From Mitosporidium daphniae (Eukaryota > Microsporidia): a stretch of DNA of 64,000 nt. Shown piece by piece: positions 10,410-21,284 of the stretch. Below the pieces are notes generated by a model. That model had not been told where the DNA came from. It worked only from the letters and a program-made list of their open reading frames with translations, and did not search any database. How positions within the stretch are numbered: the first letter of the stretch is position 1; each line of letters starts with the position of its first letter. The translations under genes and the position numbers were made by a program. The DNA lies in contig NW_013546154.1 in NCBI RefSeq assembly GCF_000760515.2, positions 28,926-92,925 on the forward strand. Direction: 5' to 3'.

Positions 10410-11428
10410 TTATCCGGCAGTACTTTTCGCGTGATTACAATCAATTGTGGAATACAGGTGCCCCTCTTCAATCAGCCAGTCGATTATGGACCGGGTTTCC
10501 GTTTCGGGCATCCTGGTTCGGAGTTGCTTGCAAACGGTATCGATATTAAGCCCTTCATTTGCAACACACCCATTGAACATATTGAGCACCAATTGCTGTT
10601 GCGGATTCATCTCCGACCCGAACGAACTAGAGGCCGGCATCGAATATTGCGTCCCATACGACTCATATCCTGCATTGCTTTTTACAATGCAAGCCGACGA
10701 TGTTTTTTCTGAACAAGGCAATTGCTATGCACTTGGAATGGAACAACCGGTACCTTGGTGTAGTATAAATGTCCAAATAAGCAGCTGGACATGTGGTAAA
10801 TTATAAAGTTGTAGTCCGTAATAATGGAGAGGTCGTACACATTGATGGACTTTTTGTTTGCAAACGATCGCAAATTACCGATAATCCGCACCCAAGATCC
10901 CTCCCTACAGTCAGAAAAGCAACCGTTAGTTCCTACTTGACCGATGAAAGGACGGCGACATTTGGATCGTCTGGAAATGCAGACGGGTCGCTTTCTTGGG
11001 TGTCGCCGTTGTCGGCGGCATATTCGTTATTGGAAGAAAGAAATCCAGAAGATGAAGATGCATCAAACCATTTCCTAGCCTCTATTGATCCCGTCCCATC
11101 CTCAATGGTAAGGATAAAGCTTGATGGCTGTCTGAGAATCCTCCTAACGCAGCCGCAGGTAAGCATCTTTGTAAAAAACGGTTAACCTACTTGGCTGACT
11201 TCGCATCCATCAACCATAAAGGGGGCCTCCGCCGATGGCTGCTCGCTCAAGGCAAGTTGCCTGAGCGTTAAGTGTCGGAGGGTGGGATTGGATAAGTTAG
11301 CGCGCTGCAATAAATGGCATGTGTTTTACCTTTGAGAATGGAGATCCGTTCTGAGCACCACTTGAGGTTGGGGAAAGCACAGGCTCTGCCAAAAACCCTC
11401 CAGTAGGAAAATCACGTTTGGCCATCAT
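10410..11428 (-). CDS. RPA2: Replication protein A 32-kDa subunit
   Basis: Middle subunit of the heterotrimeric single-stranded DNA binding protein RPA, used in replication, repair and recombination. Five exons (introns 11329-11305, 11190-11167, 10936-10905, 10753-10725) encode 302 residues. A Ser/Gly-rich N-terminus is followed by the OB fold: VDGCEVSQ, RILRQPSSFILTIEDGTG, EARKW, then an acidic loop longer than usual, then EGSWVRIIGNLRSF and DYNFIIYHMSSCLFGHL. The C-terminal winged helix ends in the conserved GHLYSTIDCNHAKST. All residues expected for RPA32 are present. Divergent from KIN17 with 50 bases between start codons. Confidence 0.93.
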
Positions 11429-11478
11429 TTGAGGGAAAGTGGGCGATTAAAAGTTAATAAATTTAATTTTTGTTTGAA
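11429..11478. promoter_or_regulatory. 50-bp bidirectional promoter RPA2/KIN17
   Basis: AT-rich 50-base gap between the ATGs of two divergent DNA-metabolism genes. The arrangement would couple their transcription. No specific factor site is recognisable. Confidence 0.4.
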
Positions 11479-12162
11479 ATGGCTAGGCTTAGCCGTTTGA
11501 AGCACTATTGCCAGCTTTGCCAAAGGCAATGTAGCGACGAAAATGGACTGAAGGTACCATACCATTTTCTAGCAATTTAGTGCCATCTCTTTTCAATCAC
11601 ACACAGGAGGAAACAAGAGGCATATGATGCCGATCCAAAGGCATTTTTAGAGGCATACAGTGGGGCATTCCAGAAAGCATTCATTTCCATTCTAAATTCC
11701 CAGTGGGGCGGTGGTAAACGGGTATTAGCTAACATCGTATATCAGAGCTACATTTCAGATAGAAACCACATTCACATGAACAGCACCAAGTGGAAATCAC
11801 TCTCTGAATTCATATGGCACCTAGACAGATCAAAACTGATCAAGGCCGAAGAGGTGGCTTCCCAAGAAAATGGCTGCGATCCTAAAATTTACATTTCCAC
11901 TTTATCAGATATTTCGTCCGTTTGTGAACGAATGCGTGCAAAGATATCTCAGCCGCACAAAGAGGGCACCGGCCTGGAGCATCTTGCTATCACACAGGCA
12001 CGTTTGTACAATACTACTCCAACTGGAGAAGCAAAAGAACAACCACTTTCACCATCCATAATTGGGATCAAAGCCAGCCAACCCGAGGAGGACAACAATG
12101 GGGAAAGACCAAAAATTTCTTTTAAACTTTGTAGACCCGACAAAAGAATTAAATTTGCTTAA
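11479..12162 (+). CDS. KIN17-type nuclear DNA/RNA-binding protein
   Basis: Two exons (intron 11554-11580) encode 218 residues. The first exon carries the zinc finger start KHYCQLCQRQCSDENGLK and the second continues CHLFSITHRRKQ, completing the C2H2 finger of the family. The Kin17 winged-helix domain follows, with KRVLANIVYQSYISDRNHIHMNSTKWKSL matching the invariant HMNSTKW region (quoted here only in part as a landmark). The protein ends soon after a low-complexity tail with SFKLCRPDK, so the C-terminal SH3-like/KOW tandem known in animals is missing, as in fungal Rts2-like relatives. Likely role in replication-linked DNA damage response or RNA metabolism, inferred from the family. Confidence 0.9.
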
Positions 12163-12176
12163 ATTTTATATTTGCC

Positions 12177-12951
12177 ATGAACTCGAGGAACCCTGGTTTG
12201 GATTATTGATGCTTTTTATTGCTTAGCCGTAAAAAGGTTGCTAAAGGAATTTTCGACCATTTCAAATTCAGAAGCAGAAGGGTTTGTCGCCTTTCCAGCC
12301 TCCGTAGAGTGCTCCTCTGCTAAGTTTAGGAAAATGATGTTTTCGACTGGCACTTTGTCATATCTCGTCCGATAGACACCATATATCAAGGGGGGCTTTA
12401 TCACGGAAGGATTGTGTTTCCGGCAGAATATCCATTCAAGCCGCCATCGTTTAGCTTCCTCACGCCAAATGGGCGCTTCGAGACGAACACTAATATTTGT
12501 TTGTCAATTTCTGGGTATCATCCGGAAAACTGGCAGCCAGCATGGGGCGTCAGGACGGCGCTAATTGCTCTCACATCGATGTTGCCAACCAAGAACGACG
12601 GGTCCATTGGGAGCATAACCACTCCTGACCACATTACGCGGGACCTTGCCAAAGAGTGAGCACTCGACGTCACTGATTGGGTTTAGATCCGCAAAATGGA
12701 AATGCCCCAGATGTCGGAAAAGCAATTTTGAGCTAATGAAGGGAAACATTCAGGCCTCGGAAGATTCAAAGTGCGGGTCTACCGAATATTCGACACAAAA
12801 TCCCCCAACACCGACCGCCAATCACATTAGCACAATGGTCGCCAATGGGCATCATGAAAAGGATCGCTACATCACCACCCCTATTGTGTTTATACTTTTG
12901 GCCTTTGGCTTATTTTTTTCTTTTTTAATCTTTTACACAATTATTGATTAA
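12177..12951 (+). CDS. UBC6: ER tail-anchored ubiquitin-conjugating enzyme Ubc6/UBE2J
   Basis: E2 enzyme for ER-associated degradation. Four exons (introns 12196-12226, 12304-12329, 12656-12686) encode 228 residues. The first exon is only 19 bases (MNSRNP plus one base). The E2 fold shows VKRLLKEF, DWHFVI, YHGRIVFPAEYPFKPP, FLTPNGRFETN and the catalytic cysteine in NICLSISGYHPENW, the last being the Ubc6-type active site with extended spacing. After a short CPRC linker the protein ends in one hydrophobic helix (IVFILLAFGLFFSFLIFY), the tail anchor. Fits the family in length and order. Confidence 0.93.
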
Positions 12952-13409
12952 AATTTTACACGCAATTACTCGTTAGTGATTATCATCACCATATAATTTT
13001 GTCGCTGGCGCATTATACGGTTACCAAATTGGAAATGTAAATTTGACAGCCAAATTGGAAATCTAAATTTGACATCTAAATTTAGGGTTGGGGGTGGTGC
13101 TTGAAGGAGAGTAAACTTGCACCATAGTGTTGAGAATTCTCATCACATTGTTAAACATCCAAATGATGAGTTCATTTGATGTCCGTTTTTGGGTGCCAAA
13201 ATTATTGATTGGTGGGCCTAATCGCGATTGAGATTTATTAACTTTGGTGAGCCCAATCGCGATGCAAAATGTGGATATAAGTTTTAATAAGCCAATGTCC
13301 ACGGGACTGCCTTTAAAGATTGTCGAGAAATCAGGCATTAATCATCTTTTTGATGGTGATGATGAATCGTCCAAATAATTAAATTTAATGAGAAAATATT
13401 AGCTAAAAA
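12952..13409. other. Intergenic stretch with a doubtful minus-strand ORF
   Basis: A 458-base AT-rich gap. The minus strand has an ATG-initiated frame of 91 codons at 13338-13063 (MPDFSTIFKGSPVDIGLL...) with a possible short intron inside it; it resembles no family I know and may be chance. Near 13030-13085 the words AAATTGGAAAT and AAATTTGACA each occur twice. I see no RNA gene. Confidence 0.35.
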
Positions 13410-14573
13410 ATGTCGGAAGGTCCTCTAGCGGAAAACATTTTCCTTGTAGATGAGCGAGTGGCCAATGGTATCAGGCATTTTTTTGCCGGCTCAATCGGAG
13501 GTACGCTCAATTTTATATTTATGATGGCCAGGCGTCGCTGGACTTGCCATTGGGCATCCATTCGATACAGTTAAGGTACGCATGCAAAACAACATTGGAA
13601 ACGATCTCTACGGCGGGTCGATGCGAACATTTCTCAAAATCGTAAAGGAGGAAAAGGTGGATAGCCACCCTGATTTATTTAGATCCGAGGACTCTTTAAA
13701 GGAATCATTCCTCCGATGATCGGTGTTGGGCTGGTTAATGCCTTTGTTTTTGGTGTATATGGCACGATTCTTAATTCAATCCAGGCCGCCCATGGTAAGG
13801 GCTACGTTTGTTCTTAGCGAATTAGTAAGTACATTTGGGTCTTAACGTTCCTAGTAGGGCATCACAATTCACTGTTGCCGTTTTTTGTTGCCGGTGCATG
13901 TTCAGGATTTGCCAATTCTTTCATTACGGGCCCTTTTGAGCTAGCAAAATGCCTCCAGCAGCAATCTTCGATAGGAGTGCGCTCTTCTGCTCAATCGAAG
14001 CTTCCAGGCACATTTTCGATCCTTCGAGAGGCCTATAGACGCTGGGGCATCTCTGGCCCATGCAGGGGCCTATTAGCTACCATCATAAGAGATACACCTA
14101 GCTTTGGTACTTATTTCCTTGCGTATGAAGCAATCATGCTGCATGGTGGGTCTTCTGCCGATGGCATGTCGAAGAATCAAGACTTGTATACAAAATTTGA
14201 AACGTACGTGGAGCAATATGGCTCTCACACGTACTCCCCAATTATAACATGTCCATCCATTGTTGAGAAGCCAAACTCGAGCGAATATAACTTCCCACCG
14301 CTTTTGCTGACACTGTTTGCTGGGGCTGCCAGCGGCGTGCTAAGTTGGCTTGTCACATACCCTTTTGATGTTATCAAAACTAGAATCCAATCCACCCCGC
14401 TCGATGTGAAGACAACAGGCATAATCCAAACATATAAAGCCATGTGCAGACAGACAGGGATTGCATCCCTATTTTGCGGGCTCAATGTAACGCTATTGAG
14501 GGCCATTCCAACAAACGCGGTAACCTTCCTTGGATTTTCTCTAGCATTAAATGCATTTGAATCCAAATGGTAG
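13410..14573 (+). CDS. Mitochondrial carrier (SLC25) family transporter
   Basis: Inner-membrane solute carrier of 347 residues in four exons (introns 13501-13531, 13657-13682 and a longer 13795-13857). Three repeats each carry the family signature: GHPFDTVKVRMQ in repeat one, GPFELAKCLQQ in repeat two (P-x-E-x-x-K variant) and YPFDVIKTRIQ in repeat three. Six membrane helices are visible. The first signature with GGVAGLAIGHP resembles the carnitine/acylcarnitine and basic amino-acid carrier group. A carnitine carrier would match the beta-oxidation enzymes elsewhere in the window, but the substrate is inference. A polar insert of about 40 residues between repeats two and three is longer than usual. 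Confidence 0.9.
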
Positions 14574-14845
14574 TTACCAAAGGGGGCTCGCCCATGCCAA
14601 CCCAAACCCATAATCTGTTCGTGTCCATTTTCACATCCAAGTAATAAATTCGATTTATTTGATTTTCAGCACAAGTGCGGGTCCATAGGACATGCAAGCA
14701 TGTACACCGACATGAAATGTGCCACGCGCTAACCTGAAATAGCAGGGGAGAGGGACAATACAGTCTCGCCACCCTCAAATCTTTCAAGCGAAATTTTGAT
14801 TCTGTGGTGCCTCCGGCGAGAGGAATCTGGGAAAACCCCCCAAAT

Positions 14846-17205
14846 TTACAAAAGAAAGTCTGTTTTTAGCAGCGAATATCTGGTCCCTGCAAGCTGATCA
14901 ACATTGGACTCCACCCCAACGCAATTTCTGGCTTTCGCATGATTCCGCCTGTAAATCCGAAGCCCCAGGTCTAAAACAGGGCCACAAGAACCATCTACTT
15001 CGGATAGCAAAGTGGCCAGCCTGTGGGTAAACTCAAGCCTCTCGACACAACTGGTATTGAAATTCCCGGGCTTCCCAAATAACCGCTCCTATAATCATCA
15101 TCTGATTTGCATCAACATACTGCATCCTCGCCATAGCAAAGGAGGGGAAGGCGACATGTGGAAAGGGAGGGCTGCTGCACGATGACGCCAAAAAAGAACG
15201 TCCACACACCCTGTGCACTGCAAGTTGGACATGCAGATGCTTCAGATGGCCATGAAAATTTGCAATGTTTGCAATAACGGCGACAAAGCTCGGGCACATT
15301 TGAAGGGAAAAATCCCACCATCTTTACCCTGGCCCTGTATATGGCAGGAATCTATGCCGTTAAAATACGAAATACATCTGTCGACAAGATAATGCTAGAA
15401 AGATCTGAAAATGGCATTTCAGCATATTGGAATCTTGTAACGCTCGGCGGCTCAATCATAAGCAACCTGCTAACCCCAGAATGCTCTCTCCGCCTACACT
15501 TGATTACGAAAAAAAGAAAACCTCAACAATGGCTGACAAAAAGAGACACCAGCGGGACTATCGATTGGGATAATCGAATGGGATGCAGGGAGTCCGCAGC
15601 CGTGCATGACGGCAATAATTTCCTCCGAGTCACTTCCAGGACAAATCGGGCGGGCATGAAGATTTTTGAAGTAGGCGATTCGCCCAACATGTAAAATCTC
15701 TTTTGCAATCGGTACATGTTCATCCCAAAACGTACAAAGAAGCTTATCAGCGACCACGTTCTGCTGATGACCAAGAGAATCGGCTCCTTCAGCAACAATT
15801 GTCCTTCACATAAGCAAGGAAATGCCAACCTTAGCCGCTCATTTGCGGTGTAATCACCCAACACGACGGTCATCATCATTTCAGGATTTTCTGCCTCTTG
15901 GGTGTTGCAAATGTGTATCACCTAACGCTTAGAACTGGCATCTATACCTCTGCCACGAGATCAAAGTAACACCCAGCTCTGATATCTTTGACTTCGCGCA
16001 GTTTCTTAAAATTGGGAGCAAACGCATGAGAATGGCCATTTTGAGTGAATGTTGGCATAGGGAGCGTTTCTGCTCTTGTGGGTGAATCGGGTCCACAGAG
16101 AGAAGCCCATGTGGGCCTGATGTCGTTCTTACAAAGCTTGGACCACCAGCTGTACAAAGAAGCTATCCGATTAGAGTCCGAGCTCACAAGCGGGCTAGTT
16201 GAGGCGTGTCTGCTTACTGAAGGGCGAGGCTCCCGGTCCCTTGTGATCACAACAAACGAGAACCCTTTGGTATTGATTCCCATTAACTCGCCCTTGTATC
16301 CCTGTATCTAGAATAGCCAAGCGGGGCTTACCTTGACTCGATGCAGACGGATTGCCTCTCCAGCAGACGCTATTTGTGGAAAGTCCATATGGCTTTTCAG
16401 AAATAAATTAACCACGAATGGGGATGAATTTTCTAGCGAATGGTCGACCATCAGCAACTTCATAAATAAATCTAATGGTCAATGGCACAAAAACGCCAAC
16501 CTTTTCCTTGACACGTACGAGGCTCAATCCATTCCACCACAAGACCAAGCAAATCTACCACTGTATTCGACATAATTGTCGCAAGCTGGGGATAGCAGTG
16601 GCGATCTGTTTTTGCCGGAAAATCGTCCTTTACTTCGGCCTTAAAAGACAAAAGGGGATTATTGGCCGATGCTTCTGCAGATACCCGGCAGATTCTGGAA
16701 ACGGGATTGATTATCTTGGTGCCCAACGAGGGCGAAACTAATTGCAGATGGATAGCCTCTTGTAGCGATTTCGCATATAAAATAAGCCGGATCGAAAATG
16801 GAATCATCCCACTCCAATTAACTACCAAATGGGGATGCATATCGTCTTGGTGAGTGATCATGCAATTTTCGATCGAAACAGGGCCACTTATAATGACTTT
16901 GTCCTACGAGGTAATCCAACTCGGGTGCATACATGTCGTGATGGAATGGACAAAAGATTTGCAACCTCCGAAGCAAGGGTCACGAAAAGACGTCTCTTTT
17001 CAGAAAAAGAATCGAAAGGAGAATACGTAATGACCGACCTTTCCAGACCGGATGCAGAATCATCCTCAAGAAGAACTCGACATATGCCGCCCTTTAGCGA
17101 ATATGTTGATATGACGGTGCCTCTGATAAACTCATCGAAACTTTGCAAGCGTCTCAATTCATAAAGGTCGTCAAATGTACGTAGAATTCCGCCGACACTG
17201 GACAT
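14846..17205 (-). CDS. POT1: POT1-type telomere single-strand end-binding protein
   Basis: Nine exons (introns 16932-16904, 16500-16472, 16331-16308, 15947-15922, 15829-15804, 15521-15494, 15375-15352, 15120-15089) join to 713 residues. From about residue 190 there is an OB fold with TVVDLLGLVVEWIEPRTCQGKD, FMKLLMVDHSL and IRLHRVKIQGYKGE, which is the POT1 OB1 pattern. A second OB fold begins near IRAGCYFDLVAEVIHI and has VLGDYTANE, TFWDEHVP and HVGRIAYFKNL. The C-terminal part has CKHC and CPTC pairs inside an OB-like region and ends after CYGEDAERLF. About 185 residues precede OB1, absent from human POT1. Role: binds the G-rich telomeric overhang and regulates telomerase. Every junction keeps the frame, so the model is strong. 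Confidence 0.88.
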
Positions 17206-17410
17206 GAAAAATTTGCAAATTGAAAATTTTGCCTCAAAAAATCAATTAAAAGCACGCCATTTGTGTGGGCCTTGAAAATTGAGAGGAGCATTTGACATTG
17301 CCAGCACGCCTTTGATCTTTCTTTACTCGGTTAGTCATCTAATTATTTGACATCTTGTGATTTACAGCACTGTCGTTGATAAATTTGACATCACATTCTG
17401 CTGTACTTAA
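17206..17410. promoter_or_regulatory. Divergent promoter with three ATTTGACA motifs
   Basis: The 205-base gap between POT1 and the plus-strand membrane gene contains three copies of TTTGACAT-like words (near 17290, 17345 and 17382), two of them on the same strand within 40 bases. The same word recurs in other gaps of the window. It may be a regulatory site; the function is unknown. Confidence 0.35.
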
Positions 17411-17770
17411 ATGAAGTTCTCCATTGCGTTTTTCCTTGTGCTTCTTATTCCCATTCTGATTGTCGTTTATCATGGCATTTATCAGGACGTCCATTGGCTA
17501 TTCTCGACCTTATCGGAACTCTCACGCGTCAATACCGAAATCAAAAGCTCTAACGTGTCACAACCATTAGTTAGGATATCCAAGGGCTATATCCTAACCC
17601 CTAAAAATGTCACTAACGGCTTTCGGCCGTGTGAGACGCCTTCCCGGCCCCCCTTAAAATTCGAAATCATCAATTTGCGATCGATCTTTATGTTCATCGG
17701 GATGCTCACCTTTTTGACATCTGCACTAACTTTAATATTTATAAACCGCAATCTGTTGCGACTCCAATAA
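17411..17770 (+). CDS. Small two-helix membrane protein, unknown
   Basis: Single exon, 119 residues, starting at the first ATG. A strong hydrophobic N-terminal segment (FSIAFFLVLLIPILIVVY) is followed by about 70 polar residues with several possible N-glycosylation sites (NVS, NVT) and a second membrane helix (SIFMFIGMLTFLTSALTLIF) close to the C-terminus. This suggests a signal-anchor protein with a lumenal loop. No family is recognised. Its last 32 bases overlap the 3' end of the convergent ribose-5-phosphate isomerase gene. Confidence 0.6.
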   Translation: MKFSIAFFLVLLIPILIVVYHGIYQDVHWLFSTLSELSRVNTEIKSSNVSQPLVRISKGYILTPKNVTNGFRPCETPSRPPLKFEIINLRSIFMFIGMLTFLTSALTLIFINRNLLRLQ

Positions 17771-18572
17771 AAGGTTGAACTTGGGCGTGCTTTAAAATGT
17801 AAAATCCGGTTTCTGAGCCGACTACAACTAAATGGGCAATTTTGCAAAAAAGCCCATGCTCGACCACCCCAGTGATCGAAGAGAGCCTCCGTTCAATATC
17901 CATCAAACCGCAGAAAACTCCATCGCTTGAAGAGGGCGGCTGTAAATCAGCAACGATATGCCCTTGATCGGAAATGACGGGCCCAATTTTGCCGGATCCA
18001 TTTCGAAGAACGAGGGCAAAATTCATCTTCTCACACTCCTTTTTCACCAAAGGATATGCTTCTGGAACAATTGCCAACGGGATGCCTTTTCTCCACTACA
18101 CTGAACACCAAAAGATATCTACCTTATGACCGAGGCAGTTTAGCTTCCCAACCTTATCAGAATCAACGATTACAATGAACAGTTTTGCAGAAAGAGCTAC
18201 AATTTTCTCCAGCAAATGAGCACCGCCGCCACCTTTAATTATAAAAGACCCAGAAGAATCAACTTCATCAGCACCATCGATGGCAATGTCTAGCTCAGCA
18301 TTAGGGGCCTGCGAAAGAGCGGCCAGGGTCATTCCCGAGCTGATGATCAGCTGTTGGGATTGGAAAGAGGTTGAAACGGCAAAGCAATTCTTTGCAAGGT
18401 CGCTTTTAAGCCGGGCCTTTAGTTTTTCCATAAAAACAGAAATCGTGGTTCCAGTTCCGATTCCAAGCCAAGCAGACCCATTTAGACTAATTGCCTTTTC
18501 GATTGTTTCGATGATTTGCGGAAGAATCGCCTCAACAGCATTGTCTCGACTTTTGGCCACTTGGCTGGACAT
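17739..18572 (-). CDS. RPI1: Ribose-5-phosphate isomerase A
   Basis: Interconverts ribose-5-phosphate and ribulose-5-phosphate in the non-oxidative pentose phosphate pathway. Two exons (intron 18122-18096) encode 268 residues. Diagnostic motifs: GIGTGTTISVFM (phosphate loop), DIAIDGADEVD (catalytic Asp), IIKGGGGAHLLEKI, KWRKGIPLAIVP and GVVEHGLF. The order and spacing are those of RpiA from fungi. The last about 25 residues are not well conserved in the family, so the exact stop could lie elsewhere if a further intron exists. The gene starts 32 bases from the divergent NNF1. Confidence 0.93.
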
Positions 18573-18604
18573 TTAAATTTTAATTTGAAATAAAATTTCG
18601 TCCA
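18573..18604. promoter_or_regulatory. 32-bp bidirectional start region RPI1/NNF1
   Basis: Only 32 AT-rich bases separate two opposite start codons. Both 5' UTRs must be minimal or overlap. No element is recognised. Confidence 0.4.
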
Positions 18605-19420
18605 ATGTTGTCTCCCAGTTCTGCAAGAAATCAAGCCTTGACGGATGCCTTTGACAAGGCCAAGCTAAGCATCATCGAAAAATTCAGGTTTTAGCTCTGC
18701 ATTTTATTCTAGTTTTGAAAATATCAAGGAAATATTTCCAGAATCGCTGACGTCTCCCTCTGTGGATAGTAGTGTGCTTGAAGAGGCCCATGTTCGAGCG
18801 AGGACAATTCTTTCCGACAAACTTACGGTAGGCCATTTTGGGCCTGACATTTGTATAGAGCATGTGGAACGAAACAATGGTGAAGAATCAGGTTGAAGAT
18901 GCGCTCTCCGTCCTAGATGCTGTCATTGACCATTCCGAACTTCTTGATCCATCGTTTGAAGTACCGCCATTTCCTTCATCAACAGAAAATATATTAGATG
19001 ATGAGTTAAGGACAAGAAGAAACAACCAACTCAATTTCTTAATCCGGCTTCGAAGCATATTGTGAGCAAACTTGGTTTCATTTTAGGAAGCAAGAAACAG
19101 CAGAGGAAATCCAACGGGCCGTCAATGTAGCACACCATGTGTCTGAAATAGAAAACCTGGACTTGACGATTCGAGATGTATGTGCTTTATTATTTACGCG
19201 TTTGCTAGCTAAATCAGCAAAACGAAGAGTTGCTACAGAGCATCTCGAAGGTGCAGCAGGAGCTTGCATCCAAAGGGGAGCATATTGTTGCCTTTCAGAA
19301 GAAATGGCAAAAGGCACCGCCATACTACTAACTGACCTGTAGACATGGGATACGCTATCGGAAGCCACCTGCTATATCAACCTCAAATCGCAAAGTGAGC
19401 CTGCCAAAATGGACATCTAA
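18605..19420 (+). CDS. NNF1: Kinetochore MIND/MIS12 complex subunit Nnf1
   Basis: Introns at 18688-18712, 18828-18858, 19062-19086 and 19178-19208 are of the GT-AG type. The protein has ALTDAFDKAKLSIIEKFSFENIKEIFP, the Nnf1/PMF1 N-terminal signature, then MWNETMVKNQVEDALSVLDAVI and a C-terminal coiled coil. Two ends are possible. Without further splicing the frame stops at 19331 (204 residues, ends PPYY). A GC-AG intron at 19314-19342 with a TACTAAC branch-point-like word would extend the coiled coil (KKWQKTWDTLSEA) to a stop at 19420 (224 residues); I prefer this. Role: links centromeric CENP-C to the outer kinetochore. Confidence 0.78.
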
Positions 19421-19613
19421 AAACTGGGAGGTCATTTACGATAGCTACGGCGGGGAAACGGGCAAATCCGATCTCAAATACAACTGTTCACTTTAATTTT
19501 CTTTAATAATGGAAATAGCAATGCCCATAATACTACTTCGCTCCATTTGGAAATCTGAAGGCGTTTGATGTGTTGGAGATCCATAAAAACTACGGATAAG
19601 CTATGCGGCGAAA

Positions 19614-20015
19614 TCAACTGCTTGCCCCGTACAATTTGATTGGTTCTTTAAATAATCTGGAAAGGTCGGACTCTAATAGCGCAAAAAGACACACGGAGGA
19701 GTCTCTATGGCATCTCCATCCTCGGATTGGATCCGATGGATTCCAGTTGAATCTTCTAGGCCCCGAAATTGGAGAGGAGAACCAAAGTTGCAAGTTTGGC
19801 GGCTGCTTATTGATGACAATGGTATTGGAGGTGCCACATTTGAGAGTTAAAACGCCGCTGGAAAGTGTAGCATCCACGCTATCGTATGAAGGAACACGGC
19901 CAACAATCTTGGTATCAAAGGCGTCAAAGAGACTTTGAAGCGTGTCTTCTGCTGCCCGCTCATATGTGACCATGGCTCTGGTAGATGCGAAGCGGCCAAG
20001 CAGGGAGGCCCTCAT
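19614..20015 (-). CDS. YFH1: Frataxin, mitochondrial iron-sulfur assembly factor
   Basis: Single exon, 133 residues. The short basic N-terminus (MRASLLGRFASTRAM) is a plausible presequence. The frataxin fold is clear: TYERAAEDTLQSLFDAF (helix 1), YDSVDATLSSGVLTLKCG (acidic ridge and strands), TIVINKQPPNLQLWFSSPISGPRRFNW, which is the most conserved core, and a C-terminal helix LFALLESDLSRLF. Frataxin activates the NFS1-ISCU scaffold. Its presence argues for a mitochondrion with iron-sulfur synthesis. Divergent from the farnesyl-diphosphate synthase gene, 50 bases between ATGs. Confidence 0.92.
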   Translation of the reverse strand: MRASLLGRFASTRAMVTYERAAEDTLQSLFDAFDTKIVGRVPSYDSVDATLSSGVLTLKCGTSNTIVINKQPPNLQLWFSSPISGPRRFNWNPSDPIRGWRCHRDSSVCLFALLESDLSRLFKEPIKLYGASS

Positions 20016-20065
20016 TTTTAAAAAATTGACGCCTTTAATTTAGTTTAACCGCAGGGCTTACACCA
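20016..20065. promoter_or_regulatory. 50-bp bidirectional promoter YFH1/ERG20
   Basis: Gap between the divergent start codons of frataxin and farnesyl-diphosphate synthase. AT-rich at the frataxin side, a CCGCAGGG block at the other. No site can be named. Confidence 0.35.
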
Positions 20066-21228
20066 ATGCTTTCGGATTCTTCTCTTCAGCAAACATACGT
20101 TTCCATTTATCCCAAGTTGGTCGCAAAGTTGCGAGAACATCTCTGCGGCTACACTCCAGCTCTCCCGCCATCATTGATAGATAGCATTTTTTCTGTATTC
20201 CCTATCCTCCTATTTGTAGATGCTGGAATATAATATCGAGGGCGGCAAGATGATCCGCGCAAAGCTGTGTATTTCGGTATTTGAGAATCTCCATGCTGCT
20301 GATTCGTGTTTCCCGATTTCGGTTGAAGATGTCTGGGTTGTGGGCTGGGCAATCGAAATTGTAGCATTTGCCCATTAAATATGTAGATGCAAACGTTTTT
20401 TTTGGTCGCCGATGACATTATGGACGAATCCTGCCTTCGCAGAAACAAGTTGTGCTGGTACAAAAAGGTTGGATTATCTGCAATAAACGACTCTATTCTG
20501 TTGGAGTCTTTTTTATTCTTGCTTCTCAAAATGCACTTTCAAGATAGACCCCATACGCATATCGGGCTGTTCTCCCTATTTAGGGATGTGATCCTAAGAA
20601 CCTCTCTAGGACAGGCTTTGGATATGAAGTGCGAATCGTTGAAATCTCCCCAAATGAGCTTTGAGAGGTTTGGCTGCTGTGTTAAGCTTTAGGTATCAGC
20701 AAATCGTTGTGTATAAAACCGGCTTTTACACATTTTATCTTCCCGTCAAGTCTGCTCTCATTTTGAAGGGAATCGATATCGATGACGCGCATTTGATGCC
20801 GATTCTTTTGGGGCTGGGCGAATTGTTTCAAATTCAAGTACACCTACGGTGGGTATTTTAAACTGCTAGGACGATTACTTGGATTGCTTTGGAGATCCAT
20901 CGATAACGGGTAAAATTGGCACCGACATCCAGGACTTCAAATGCTCTTGGTGTGTGCTCACTGCCTTATCAATAGACGGCGATGCCTGTGATGTTTTAAA
21001 GGTTCGTTGGTGTTTTACTCTCTTTAGGAGAATTATGGAAAAGAATCTGGCGTTGAAACCGTGCGTTCATACTACAAAAGGCTGGATATTCCCGCCATCT
21101 ATGAGCGAGAATGTTTAAGTCGGAAATCCAAGCTGTCCGGTGTGATATTGGAGAACAGCCACTTGCCAGCAGAACTGAAAGCAATCCTGCAGGGTCTAGT
21201 GGATCGACTATTACACAGAAGTAGCTGA
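20066..21228 (+). CDS. ERG20: Farnesyl (geranyl) diphosphate synthase
   Basis: Prenyltransferase condensing IPP with DMAPP/GPP for sterols, prenylation and ubiquinone. Six exons (introns 20195-20219, 20361-20386, 20668-20692, 20838-20869, 21002-21027) encode 342 residues. Visible: [13 protein letters not shown] (GGK-x-R substrate site), the first Asp-rich motif [24 protein letters not shown], and the second motif [20 protein letters not shown]. The residues before the first Asp-rich motif ([10 protein letters not shown]) include two phenylalanines, the chain-length signature of farnesyl synthases. Length and order are normal. Confidence 0.94.
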
Positions 21229-21284
21229 CAACTTTATTTGTACGGCAATAAATTGTTGCCAAATTTTGAGTGCTCATGATGGCC

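Noticed and set aside
19345-19493. Second open frame after NNF1 (reading KVSLPKWTSKNWEV)
   Set aside because: No ATG, no splice that joins it to NNF1 in frame, overlaps the preferred last exon; probably chance.
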